Source: Aphanothece hegewaldii CCALA 016 (GTDB lineage: Bacteria > Cyanobacteriota > Cyanobacteriia > Cyanobacteriales > Microcystaceae). Taken from it: a DNA stretch of 64,000 nt. Shown here one piece after another: positions 19,701 through 27,517 of this stretch. Position 1 is the stretch's first letter. Each line of letters starts with the position of its first letter. Position numbers and translations under genes: made by a program. Where the stretch lies: positions 1 to 64,000 of the forward strand of contig NZ_PXOH01000023.1 of NCBI RefSeq assembly GCF_003007785.1. Reading direction: 5' to 3'. Below the pieces are notes generated by a model. It did no database searches, had not been told where the DNA came from, and worked only from the letters and a program-made list of their open reading frames with translations.

Positions 19701-19978
19701 GTGATGTTAGATATCCCATCTGAAGCCGTATTAGAGGTCATATATTTCATGTCCTCTACGCCATTAATTTCAGACTCCAGAACGTCAGTCACCGTATCGA
19801 CAGTAGTTCTCGCATCCGCACCAATATTGGTGGATGTGACCTGAATCTGGGTCGGTGCAAGTTGGGGGAGTTTTTCTAGGGGTAACAAAGGTAACGCAAT
19901 TCCCCCAAGGAGTAGAATGAATAAAGAGCAGACCGTTGTAAGAACTGGACTACGAATAAATTTGTCGGAAACACTCAT
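16781..19978 (-). CDS. RND multidrug/hydrophobe efflux permease (HAE1 type)
   Basis: A 1,065-residue inner-membrane pump of the AcrB/MexB class, with two repeats of six helices and large periplasmic loops. Proton-relay residues are present: the double aspartate in TVTDDAVVIVEA (TM4) and the lysine in GMASKNAILIVEQ (TM10). N-terminal sequence (MSVSDKFIRSPVLTTVCSLF) is typical. It exchanges protons for drugs, detergents or fatty acids. No membrane-fusion (AcrA) or outer-membrane (TolC) gene is adjacent; the neighbours are an 80-residue membrane protein downstream and a 155-residue exported protein upstream. The adaptor must be encoded elsewhere. Confidence 0.93.
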   Translation of the reverse strand: MSVSDKFIRSPVLTTVCSLFILLLGGIALPLLPLEKLPQLAPTQIQVTSTNIGADARTTVDTVTDVLESEINGVEDMKYMTSNTASDGISNITVSFPVAVNRNIAQVNVQNRVNQALPNLPDVVKQTGVTTEAASPSLLLAYGFYSEKNEEGNYLYDTQFISNYLDLFVVDELKRIPGIGSLVIIGERKYAMRIWLDPAKLASRNLTPSDVERALREQNIQTGAGRIGQEPTNSNQSFSIPLKAESRFTTVEDGENLVIQAQDNGQLTKVKDVGWVELGAENYDVTANISGKPTAGIALYQLPGANALDTGNRIKAKIEELSANFPPGLKYEIPYDSTLFVVTSLRDVTSNLLQAIVMAILTILLFLQDWRSTIVPALAMPVAMIGAMSVLLGFGFSINQLTMFGIILAIGTVTDDAVVIVEAIKSKMNQGMRPRQAAVDAMNELATPSITAALVQLAVFIPVCFFPGTTGIVYRQFAITLSAAIVFSTFNALTFSPTIAALFLKPAGAEPGLIDQLVNFLFGWLFNLFNRGFGWIVRQYSHLIEVLVKMRYLVLGFFVAGLIATILMLKIVPTGFIPEEDQGLMILLGEAPASVSLNYSEEQVALVSKILDEYPEIESYLGAAGFGLEGNAYNKYLFFIRLKSWADRTSEEQSVFGLLNTLNQRLRNEITGSKAFLTNVPPVDGVGATGGFEFQLQNRAGLPSDVLLQNVNAMIAAANQRPELQRVTTTFTPGVSQMAIRLNREIAKAMNVDINEAFGTLQSYLGGRYVNDFILNNKQYRVYVQADGAFRDNPEKIKSFYVRSKTGSLVQLNNLIEIEEFDSPPIITRYNVYEAVKIQGTPAPGYSSGQAIAAMEEVAAQVLNPGFGYEWTGLSLEEKSAGGATGAIFALAFILVFLIMAAQYGSYIDPTIILLTVPLAALGAMVAIWFRANLLQVGSIWPVINNDIYAQVGLLMLIGMASKNAILIVEQANEFLRQGMSLSKAAIASAKSRFLPIVMTASSGLVGYIPLMTAAGAGAISRWSIGTVSFGGYLVATILSLGVAPVLYIVVKSLERQIISGKREV

Positions 19979-20018
19979 AGATCTACTACCTATCTGGAGA
20001 GCTTAGTTAAATGTATTC

Positions 20019-20486
20019 CTATTTGCAAGCCATGAGAGAGATTGTATAAGCGTTATTATTTGCTCCAGAGATATTGAAATTCACTTGATAAGGTTGTTTT
20101 TCTGTGGAAGATTGAAAAGGTAGAGTATAGGTTTCTCCTCTTTTCATCTGGACATTTTTTTGTAAAGCGGTACTAACCGATTGATCGCCATATTTGAGAT
20201 TAATAGTAACCCCGTAAGTAGCATCATTTTCTGGTAACATTACTGCCTTAAAAGATGTAAACTTTTCACCTGCTGGAACTGCAAAATCCGCATTATAGTT
20301 TTTGCGTCCTACTGAATCAATTTTCTTGCGAATGTGTGTTTGATTAGTTGTAATTTCTTTTAGTTCTTGGCAATTTTTAGGAATTTGCTCCGATTGTTGA
20401 TTCGTTTGAGCTACAACAGTCATTGAACTCAAACCAAAACCTATTAACAAACCAATTGATAAGTTTCTAAAATTTTGTGTTGGCAT
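20019..20486 (-). CDS. Small exported protein, unknown function
   Basis: A 155-residue ORF with a signal peptide (NLSIGLLIGFGLSSMTVVAQ, cleavage after VVAQ or so). The mature ~125 residues look beta-rich and carry two cysteines near the ends (KNCQEL and SLMACK), which could form a disulfide. I recognise no family. It lies 40 bp upstream of the RND pump on the same strand and might be co-transcribed, but nothing in it resembles a membrane-fusion adaptor, which would be about 380 residues. Confidence 0.6.
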   Translation of the reverse strand: MPTQNFRNLSIGLLIGFGLSSMTVVAQTNQQSEQIPKNCQELKEITTNQTHIRKKIDSVGRKNYNADFAVPAGEKFTSFKAVMLPENDATYGVTINLKYGDQSVSTALQKNVQMKRGETYTLPFQSSTEKQPYQVNFNISGANNNAYTISLMACK

Positions 20487-20823
20487 AATTTTAAAATTTG
20501 AGACGATTTATGTCATTAAATTAATCCTAACGTAATTAATAATTAGATTAAAATTGTAAACTTAATTTTTTACAAAATTTATTTTTTCATTTAACTTAAA
20601 AAGCAATTTATTGCTCTAACAAGTGATTAGTATTAAAGTCAGCTTTGAATTTAAATCAATGCTTTGCGCTCACTTGTGAAATAATAGATATAGATAAATC
20701 AAAGTTTTTGATTGTAGATTAATCACAATCAAAGTGTTGTTATGAATCGCTTGTGATGGGCAGCTTACTTCTTTTGTTATTGTCTATTTCTTTAATGAAA
20801 TGAATAGCTCGATCAAACAAGTC
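20487..20823. other. Intergenic stretch, no feature seen
   Basis: A 337-bp AT-rich gap between two leftward genes. It presumably carries the promoter of the exported protein and pump and the transcript end of the 79-residue gene upstream. I see no ORF, tRNA or clear hairpin with T tract. Confidence 0.5.
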
Positions 20824-21063
20824 TTAAATATAGTCAAGCGTTAGTTCTCCTTTTGAAACCTTTTCATTAATCAACGTTCTAACTAATTCCAATTCTTCAG
20901 CCATTACCTTACCATCGGCTCGCATGGTGGCGGAGATCCGATCGCGTTCACCTTTAGTAATGATGCCGTCAGCAATTGCCTGTTCGATGATCGCTCTGAG
21001 TTTTTCGAGTTCTTGCTGTTCTTCAAGTGTCAGTTCCCGTTGATGAGAGCGCGATGTATTCAT
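20824..21063 (-). CDS. Small charged helical protein, unknown
   Basis: A 79-residue soluble protein starting at the ATG at 21063, which has a strong CTGGAGG ribosome site; the longer frame to 21132 is not supported. The sequence is mostly alpha-helical and charged (ELTLEEQQELEKLRAIIEQA, ITKGERDRISATMRADGKVM). The pattern of two helix pairs with a DGxI/DGKV turn resembles short TerB-like or EF-hand-like folds, but I cannot assign a family. It stands alone upstream of adhE, in the opposite orientation. Confidence 0.6.
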   Translation of the reverse strand: MNTSRSHQRELTLEEQQELEKLRAIIEQAIADGIITKGERDRISATMRADGKVMAEELELVRTLINEKVSKGELTLDYI

Positions 21064-21396
21064 AATAGTTCCTCCAGATGTCAGCGATACGAGTGCTACA
21101 CGAAACTTGAGCAATCTTATGTTGATGAGCAAGCATAGGTGGATGCTTGAAAAACTAATGTGTTAAAACGTTCACCATCACTATATCTAACATATGGTCA
21201 ACAAAACCCACTATCAAAATTCCGCAAATTTTGAACTTACTCAATTCATTTTCATCATTCATTCTTCTGCTTTGTATCGCTTTTATCCGAACTGCATTAC
21301 TCTTATTAAAAAAAAATAATACTTTACACAACTTTAGTCAGACTGACCTTATAACTTGAGATAGAAAATTTGTTTTATCCTAGCTGCGAGGTGATT

Positions 21397-24072
21397 ATGA
21401 TTTCAGTCACAACAGATCAGGAGCTTGAAGCACTCATCAGTCGAGTGAAAGCTGCCCAACAGAAGTTTGCGCTTTACACTCAAGAACAAGTTGATGCGAT
21501 TTTTAAAAAAGCCGCCTTAGCTGCAAATGCTGCCCGTATTCCTTTAGCAAAAATGGCAGTAGAAGAGACAGGGATGGGAGTGATTGAAGATAAAGTTATC
21601 AAGAATCATTTTGCCTCAGAAATTATCTATAACAAATATAAGAATGAAAAGACTTGTGGAATTATTGAAGAGGATAAATCATTCGGCATTCAAAAAATCG
21701 CCGAACCTGTCGGGATTCTGGCTGGAATTGTTCCCACCACTAACCCTACATCCACCACTATTTTCAAATCCCTGATTGCGCTCAAAACCCGTAACGCTAT
21801 TATCTTCTCGCCACATCCACGGGCTAAAAGCTGTACGATCGCGGCCGCCCGAACCATTTTAGAATCAGCAGTCGAAGCGGGTGCCCCCCCTGATATTATC
21901 GGTTGGATCGATGAACCTTCCGTTGCTCTATCTCAAGCCCTGATGCAGAGTCCCGCCATCAATTTGATTCTGGCGACGGGCGGCCCTGGCATGGTCAAAG
22001 CTGCCTATTCATCAGGCCACCCGTCCTTAGGAGTGGGCGCGGGAAATACTCCCGCCTTAATCGATGCGTCAGCCCATATTAAAATGGCAGTTTCTTCAAT
22101 TATCTTAAGTAAGACTTTCGATAATGGGATGATCTGCGCCAGCGAACAATCGGTAATTGTAGAAGATATTATCTATGATGAGGTTAAAGAAGAATTTATT
22201 GAGCGTGGGGCTTATTTTCTCAACCTTCAAGAACGGGAAAAAGTCGCACAGATGCTTCTCAAAAACGGTCACATCAATCCTGCTATTGTCGGGCAATCGG
22301 TCACTAAATTAGCAGAAATGGCCGATTTGAGCATTCCCGAAGGAACGAGAGTCTTAATTGCTGAAGTTCAAGATATTGGACTAGAAGAACCCTTTTCCTT
22401 TGAGAAGCTATCTCCTATCCTAGCTATGTATCGGGCGATTAACTTTGATGATGGCGTGAAAAAAGCCGAAAACCTAGTACAATTCGCTGGTCGAGGTCAT
22501 ACTGCTGTTCTATATACTTCCCCTAATAATCGAGAGCATATCAAACAGTTTGAAGATAACATCGAAACGGCTAGAGTCTTAATTAATACACCTTCCTCTC
22601 AAGGTGCGATCGGTGATTTGTATAATTTTCGTCTCGATCCCTCCCTGACATTGGGTTGTGGGACTTGGGGCGGAAATTCCGTTAGTGAAAACGTCGAACC
22701 TCATCACCTCCTCAACGTGAAAACCGTTGCTGAACGGCGGGAAAATATGCTCTGGTTTCGTGTACCCTCAAAGATCTACTTCAAATATGGTTCATTGCCA
22801 ATCGCCATTCGAGAATTGACAGGTAAAAAACGGGCATTCATCGTCACCGACAAACCGATTTTTGAATTGGGAATGACGAGTAGCTTAGAAGAAATCCTCA
22901 AAGATATTGGTCTTAAATACGATATCTTTTATGACGTCGAACCCGATCCCTCATTAGATAACGTCAATCGAGGTTTAGCCCTAATGCGCTCCTTCAATCC
23001 CGATGTGATTATTGCCCTGGGAGGAGGTTCCCCAATGGACGCAGCTAAAATCATGTGGTTGCTGTATGAACACCCCGAAATCGAATTTGAAGGGTTAGCG
23101 ATGCGTTTCATGGATATTCGTAAGCGTGTGTACGAGCTACCACCTTTGGGTGAAAAAGCGATTTTAGTCGCCGTCCCAACAACTTCGGGAACAGGATCGG
23201 AAGTAACTCCTTTCGCCGTAGTGACCGATCGCAACAAGAATATTAAGTATCCTCTAGCAGACTATACCTTAACCCCAACAATGGCGATTATCGATCCTGA
23301 ATTGGTTCTGGAAATGCCTAAAACATTAACAGCTTATGGGGGAATCGATGCCTTAACCCATGCTTTAGAAGCTTATGTCTCCGTACTAGCTTCTGAGTAC
23401 ACCAACGGATTAGCTTTAGAAGCTATTCGACTTCTGTTTAAATATCTACCCAGTGCCTATCATAATGGTGCAAATGATCCCAAAGCACGAGAAAAGGTTC
23501 ATTATGCAGCTACGATGGCAGGAATGGCTTTCGCTAATAGTTTTTTGGGAATCTGTCACTCAATAGCACATCAACTAGGTGGTGTTTTCCACATTCCTCA
23601 TGGATTAGCCAATGCTCTGATCATTCCTCATGTTATTCTGTACAATGCTACTGATGCTCCCTTCAAACAAGCCACTTTCTCCCAGTACAAATATCCTAAT
23701 GCAAAATGGCGTTATGCTCGTATTGCCAATTATCTAGGTTTGGGCGGGAAAAACGAAGATGAACAGGTTGAACGGTTAGTTTTAGCAATAGAAGATCTTA
23801 AACATCAAGTTGATATTCCTGCAAGTATCAAAGAAGTCCTACCTGACAAAGGTTCAGAATTCTATGCTAAGTTGGATCAATTAGCCGACCAAGCCTTTGA
23901 CGATCAGTGTACGGCTGCTAATCCTCGATATCCACTAATTAATGATTTAAAAGAATTACTCTTACAAGCCTATGAAGGCAATCTCCCTTTTAAAATCCTA
24001 ACGAATGGCAATGGAAGGGGGAAAATTACCTCAGTAGGAATCAAAGATGAGCCACAATCATTAATAATTTAG
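21397..24072 (+). CDS. adhE: Bifunctional acetaldehyde-CoA/alcohol dehydrogenase
   Basis: An 891-residue AdhE that reduces acetyl-CoA to acetaldehyde and then to ethanol with two NADH. The N-terminal aldehyde dehydrogenase half (to ~445) has the catalytic cysteine in GMICASEQSVIVED. The C-terminal half is an iron-dependent alcohol dehydrogenase with the NAD loop GGGSPMDAAK, TSGTGSEVTPFAV and the iron-binding histidines in HALEAYV, GICHSIAHQLGG and HGLANAL. I start at the ATG at 21397 after GAGGTG; an upstream TTG (21370) is less likely. Full length for the family. It implies dark anaerobic fermentation to ethanol and is found in only some cyanobacteria. The gene is monocistronic with a long AT-rich leader. 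Confidence 0.95.
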   Translation: MISVTTDQELEALISRVKAAQQKFALYTQEQVDAIFKKAALAANAARIPLAKMAVEETGMGVIEDKVIKNHFASEIIYNKYKNEKTCGIIEEDKSFGIQKIAEPVGILAGIVPTTNPTSTTIFKSLIALKTRNAIIFSPHPRAKSCTIAAARTILESAVEAGAPPDIIGWIDEPSVALSQALMQSPAINLILATGGPGMVKAAYSSGHPSLGVGAGNTPALIDASAHIKMAVSSIILSKTFDNGMICASEQSVIVEDIIYDEVKEEFIERGAYFLNLQEREKVAQMLLKNGHINPAIVGQSVTKLAEMADLSIPEGTRVLIAEVQDIGLEEPFSFEKLSPILAMYRAINFDDGVKKAENLVQFAGRGHTAVLYTSPNNREHIKQFEDNIETARVLINTPSSQGAIGDLYNFRLDPSLTLGCGTWGGNSVSENVEPHHLLNVKTVAERRENMLWFRVPSKIYFKYGSLPIAIRELTGKKRAFIVTDKPIFELGMTSSLEEILKDIGLKYDIFYDVEPDPSLDNVNRGLALMRSFNPDVIIALGGGSPMDAAKIMWLLYEHPEIEFEGLAMRFMDIRKRVYELPPLGEKAILVAVPTTSGTGSEVTPFAVVTDRNKNIKYPLADYTLTPTMAIIDPELVLEMPKTLTAYGGIDALTHALEAYVSVLASEYTNGLALEAIRLLFKYLPSAYHNGANDPKAREKVHYAATMAGMAFANSFLGICHSIAHQLGGVFHIPHGLANALIIPHVILYNATDAPFKQATFSQYKYPNAKWRYARIANYLGLGGKNEDEQVERLVLAIEDLKHQVDIPASIKEVLPDKGSEFYAKLDQLADQAFDDQCTAANPRYPLINDLKELLLQAYEGNLPFKILTNGNGRGKITSVGIKDEPQSLII

Positions 24073-24277
24073 CTAATCGTTAAATTATAGTATGTGTATT
24101 TAGTAATGGCATTTTTTCTCGTTATGAAAATTTTTTGATCGATGTCTTAGTGGCCTCAAATTTCATCCAATGTCTTTTACTATACTAAAATTTATAGCTT
24201 GACATGAAAGCTTCTACTAGAGTAATCTATTTTCTAGATTCTGCTCAGGTCATTCAGAATTACGACAACGAATAATA

Positions 24278-24487
24278 ATGAGTTTTGCCATTGTCAGAAA
24301 TTCTATATTGTTTAGTGACTTTGATGATGATTTATTAGAAGTACTCAAAGAGCAAAAAAATAGGCGTAAACTCAAGAAACGTAGATCTGTTTATAATACT
24401 TTAATCATTGCTCTGTTTGGCTTACTCACTAAATCTACAATTTCACCTTTAACGATTCTAATCTTATTGTTTCTAATTAAAATTTAA
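24278..24487 (+). CDS. Small membrane protein upstream of DUF1269 gene
   Basis: A 69-residue ORF, charged in the first half (EVLKEQKNRRKLKKRRSVYN) and hydrophobic at the end (LIIALFGLL ... LTILILLFLIKI). It ends four bases before the next gene, which argues that the two are co-transcribed. No family is recognised; it may be a short single- or double-pass membrane protein. Confidence 0.45.
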   Translation: MSFAIVRNSILFSDFDDDLLEVLKEQKNRRKLKKRRSVYNTLIIALFGLLTKSTISPLTILILLFLIKI

Positions 24488-24491
24488 ACTT

Positions 24492-24956
24492 ATGAGTGAA
24501 CTAATAGTTGTCGCATTCAGCAAAATCCATAAAGCTGATGAAGTCGTTCTAGAATCTCTAAAACAGGATAAAGCAACTCTAGAAGGAGTGGAAGATGCTG
24601 TAGTCCTTACTAAGGATGAAGCTGGAAAAATCCGCGTTAAACCTTACTATGACATACTTGCCGATCATAGAGAAGTTAAAAGTGAATTTTGGGGAACTTT
24701 AATCTCAACTCTACTAACTAATTTTGACAATGAAAATTACGAAAAAATTGGAATTACACGTGAAGACGTTTCTAAGCTTCAGGAAATGCTAGAACCTGAT
24801 AGTTCGGCCATTTTTGTGTTACGTCAAAAATTTAATACGGAAAGCCTCATCGAAAGAATTAAAAAATATGAAGGAAAAGTATTATATTTATCGTTAAACC
24901 AAGAAACAGATCAAGAACTTTTAAACGCGATAAATCAGAAAAATGAAGCTAATTAA
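24492..24956 (+). CDS. DUF1269-like protein
   Basis: A 154-residue protein resembling the DUF1269 family: ELIVVAFSKIHKADEVVLESLK, then VEDAVVLTKDEAGKIRVKP, then a short central segment and SAIFVLRQKFNTESLIERI. Typical DUF1269 members have a central glycine-rich membrane hairpin; here the central part (REVKSEFWGTLISTLLTNF) is polar and short, so the protein looks soluble. Function of the family is unknown. It follows the 69-residue ORF and is convergent with the AraC gene. Confidence 0.65.
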   Translation: MSELIVVAFSKIHKADEVVLESLKQDKATLEGVEDAVVLTKDEAGKIRVKPYYDILADHREVKSEFWGTLISTLLTNFDNENYEKIGITREDVSKLQEMLEPDSSAIFVLRQKFNTESLIERIKKYEGKVLYLSLNQETDQELLNAINQKNEAN

Positions 24957-25039
24957 AAGCTTTATATTGCGTAAATCATAAACTTAGTTTCAATGATTTA
25001 GTTGACTGATTCAGTTCATCAACAAAGTTAGAATAGTTT

Positions 25040-26002
25040 TTAATTTCGCAAGGTTTCCGAAGGAGACTCCCCGAACATCTTCTTGTAATCTTTGGCAAAT
25101 TGCCCCATATGCCAAAAGCCCCATTGTGTAGCGACATCAGTAACCGTTGTTTGACTGGCTGTAGAGGCTTTCAGTTGTTGTCGTATCTTATTGAGGCGTT
25201 GGGTTTTAAGATAAGCCATAGGAGGCATACCGAAACATTCTTGGAAGCCATACCAGAGAGTGCGTTCACTGACATGAAGCTTGGTACAGAGATCGTAAAC
25301 TGTGATAGGACACTTAAGATTTTCCATTAGAATTCCCTCCGCTTGTTTGATCAACTGATAACGGCTAGAAGGACGTAGCGCAAGACGATTTTGATTAGAA
25401 TCAAGAAGATCTAACATCAGTAGAATAAAAGCTTGTCGTATTAAGATTTGTGTCTCTGGCTTTAAAACTTGTTGGGGTTGCAGTTGAATCATTGTGAATA
25501 GATTCTGGAGATGGAGACTAAATCGCTTAAGTGCTATTGGGTCAGGTTGAACGAGATGAGTCTTGCCTGTAACTAAAGACTCAACTTTAGTTCGCTCGGT
25601 TAGTTCAGCAACCTGCAGCAAAGAGTCAACATCAATAGTGACCAGACCAAGTGAAAACGTTCCCCTTCTCAGAAAATCAACACCCTGAGAGCGTTTCTGC
25701 AAGAGTGCTTCATTCATAGAAAGCGAATAGCCATGCCAGTATAACGATTGGGGTACGGAAAGAGGGACTGCTATACCGATCATCCCATCTGGGGAATTGC
25801 CACCAGAACGAATCCCTCGATTATAGGTCATTCGGGCGAATTGCATACCCGAAAACTGGGCGACAATCAACTCTCCCTCGAAAGCTCCCCCTTCAAGCTG
25901 TCGGTGCTCCATACTCCAGTTAAATCTCTTCATCCGATCTGCTGGTTCATCGATATCATGAAAAGATAAAGATTTTATAAGAGGCGGTAATTCAATTTCC
26001 AT
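25040..26002 (-). CDS. AraC family transcriptional regulator
   Basis: A regulator whose last ~100 residues hold two helix-turn-helix motifs (ITVYDLCTKLHVSERTLWYGF and TVTDVATQWGFWHMGQFAKDY) ending with the AraC signature FGESPSETLR. The N-terminal ~200 residues are a variable ligand-sensing domain with a cupin-like pattern. I take the ATG at 26002 (MEIELPP, 320 residues); the frame extends to a TTG at 26092 but the extra segment is unlike the family. It is convergent with the DUF1269 gene and near adhE; whether it regulates adhE cannot be told. Confidence 0.85.
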   Translation of the reverse strand: MEIELPPLIKSLSFHDIDEPADRMKRFNWSMEHRQLEGGAFEGELIVAQFSGMQFARMTYNRGIRSGGNSPDGMIGIAVPLSVPQSLYWHGYSLSMNEALLQKRSQGVDFLRRGTFSLGLVTIDVDSLLQVAELTERTKVESLVTGKTHLVQPDPIALKRFSLHLQNLFTMIQLQPQQVLKPETQILIRQAFILLMLDLLDSNQNRLALRPSSRYQLIKQAEGILMENLKCPITVYDLCTKLHVSERTLWYGFQECFGMPPMAYLKTQRLNKIRQQLKASTASQTTVTDVATQWGFWHMGQFAKDYKKMFGESPSETLRN

Positions 26003-26418
26003 TTTTAACTTTTCTAAAACTAATTTTACTGTTATGAGGTTAAATAAAATTTTTAATGAATTTGATATTTGAGAAAACTCATACCTATTCAAGTATTGAG
26101 AGCTTCTGACCTGTCGAAAAAATTAAAGTTTTTGTAGTCTTCACATCATATTTATAGCTTTTTTAAGGGTTCAGTTTGCACTTTTTATAATTTCTTAATC
26201 TTTATGTAAACAAATTTTGCGTTTTTTTGATAGGAATGACTCTGATTTAGGTTCTAGAATAATCATTCATGGCTAGAAGATAATCTTTAAAAGTAAGAGC
26301 AGACAAAAGCTTTGACGGCTCGAAACGGCAAGCTCTGAACTTTTAGCGATCCTTGAATGCTTGACTTCTTTAAACTTTACATAAAGGGTATTTTGGGAAT
26401 TTCAAATAAGTAGCTCTA
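26003..26418. other. Divergent promoter region of AraC regulator and K+ channel
   Basis: A gap of about 415 bp between divergent starts. It is AT-rich and has no coding signal once the TTG-extended AraC start is set aside. The sequence 26270-26350 (ATAATCTTTAAAAGTAAGAGC, CTCGAAACGGCAAGCTCTGAAC) shows AGAGC/GCTCT inverted-repeat parts, but no firm regulatory assignment is possible. Confidence 0.4.
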
Positions 26419-27078
26419 ATGAAAGGTATCTGGTGGCAAAAATTCTTAAATAATCCTTATCAATACTTGCTTTATTCATTGCTTGCTTTATTGATATTTT
26501 CTCCTTGTATCAATCTTAATAGTTTACTATATTCACTTATTTTAAAAACCGTTTTTTTGATTATAGTTTTTTCTATTATAGCTACCTTTAAAATATCTAA
26601 ACGAGATAGAATTGCTTTTATATTTATAGCTATTTTAGCTTTCGTTTTAAATACTTTTTCAGGAAATTCTGATAATAAATATTCTATAATTCTTCAATGG
26701 TCTGGACAGTTAATTAACTTTCTATTTATGTTTTTTGCAGTGTTATTAATTGTTAAAAAGATTTTTCAAGAACATCAAATAAAAGGTGATACTTTACGAG
26801 GAGGAATTAGTGTATATCTAATGCTAGGAATCATGTGGTATCAAATGTATACTTTGATTTATTCAGTAGACTCAGATGCTTTTTCTCGTTTGGTTACTTC
26901 TCATCAATTACTATACTTTAGTTTTGTAACTTTAACAACTGTTGGCTATGGTGATATTATTCCAATTAATCCAGTAGTCATGAGTTTAGCTAATCTAGAA
27001 GCCATTATTGGTCAACTCTATCCAGCGATTATTATTGCGAGATTAGTTTCTTTATATAGCTCCTCGAATTTAAAGTAA
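26419..27078 (+). CDS. Potassium channel-like membrane protein (Ion_trans_2)
   Basis: A 219-residue membrane protein with about six hydrophobic segments. The C-terminal pore unit is clear: a helix (GGISVYLMLGIMWYQMYTLIY), the K+ selectivity filter TTVGYGD within SFVTLTTVGYGDIIPINP, and the inner helix (NLEAIIGQLYPAIIIARLV). There is no cytoplasmic RCK or cyclic-nucleotide domain, and the N-terminal four segments lack an obvious S4 arginine ladder. It probably forms a tetrameric K+ channel in the plasma membrane. A very AT-rich codon use sets it apart from its neighbours. Confidence 0.85.
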   Translation: MKGIWWQKFLNNPYQYLLYSLLALLIFSPCINLNSLLYSLILKTVFLIIVFSIIATFKISKRDRIAFIFIAILAFVLNTFSGNSDNKYSIILQWSGQLINFLFMFFAVLLIVKKIFQEHQIKGDTLRGGISVYLMLGIMWYQMYTLIYSVDSDAFSRLVTSHQLLYFSFVTLTTVGYGDIIPINPVVMSLANLEAIIGQLYPAIIIARLVSLYSSSNLK

Positions 27079-27517
27079 TTGAGAGTTGATTAGCTTTTAT
27101 ATTTAAAAATATATATAGATTAAAATTCTATTTTTAGTAACAAATTAAAAAAATATTAACTATTAGTTTGATTAATGAACTATTACAAATAATCTTAAAC
27201 AACTATTTTTGATAAATAGTTTATAATTTGCTTTAGAGTCATATAAATATATTTTATAATATCTGTTTAAAGTTAACCTAAAAATATTTTAAACAGAAAC
27301 TATTTGCTTGCAGTAAAGAGTTCTTGTTAATTTTAATTAAAAATATTAAATAAATCTATATTTTATAAAAATTTTGTTAGAATATTAATATAATTATAAT
27401 TAATATTTTAAAATTAAATAGATGATTTTAGCAAAATTACAGGAATATTAGTTGAGTTTTTTTTATCGCTGATGACTAAATTAGTTCTCAATTGATTGGC
27501 TTAAAGGACTTCCTTAA
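27079..27517. other. Very AT-rich intergenic region
   Basis: About 440 bp, over 80% A+T by eye, made of TAAT/TTAAAAT-like words. No ORF, repeat or RNA gene is seen. It would carry the promoter of the hydrolase operon at its right end. Confidence 0.5.
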
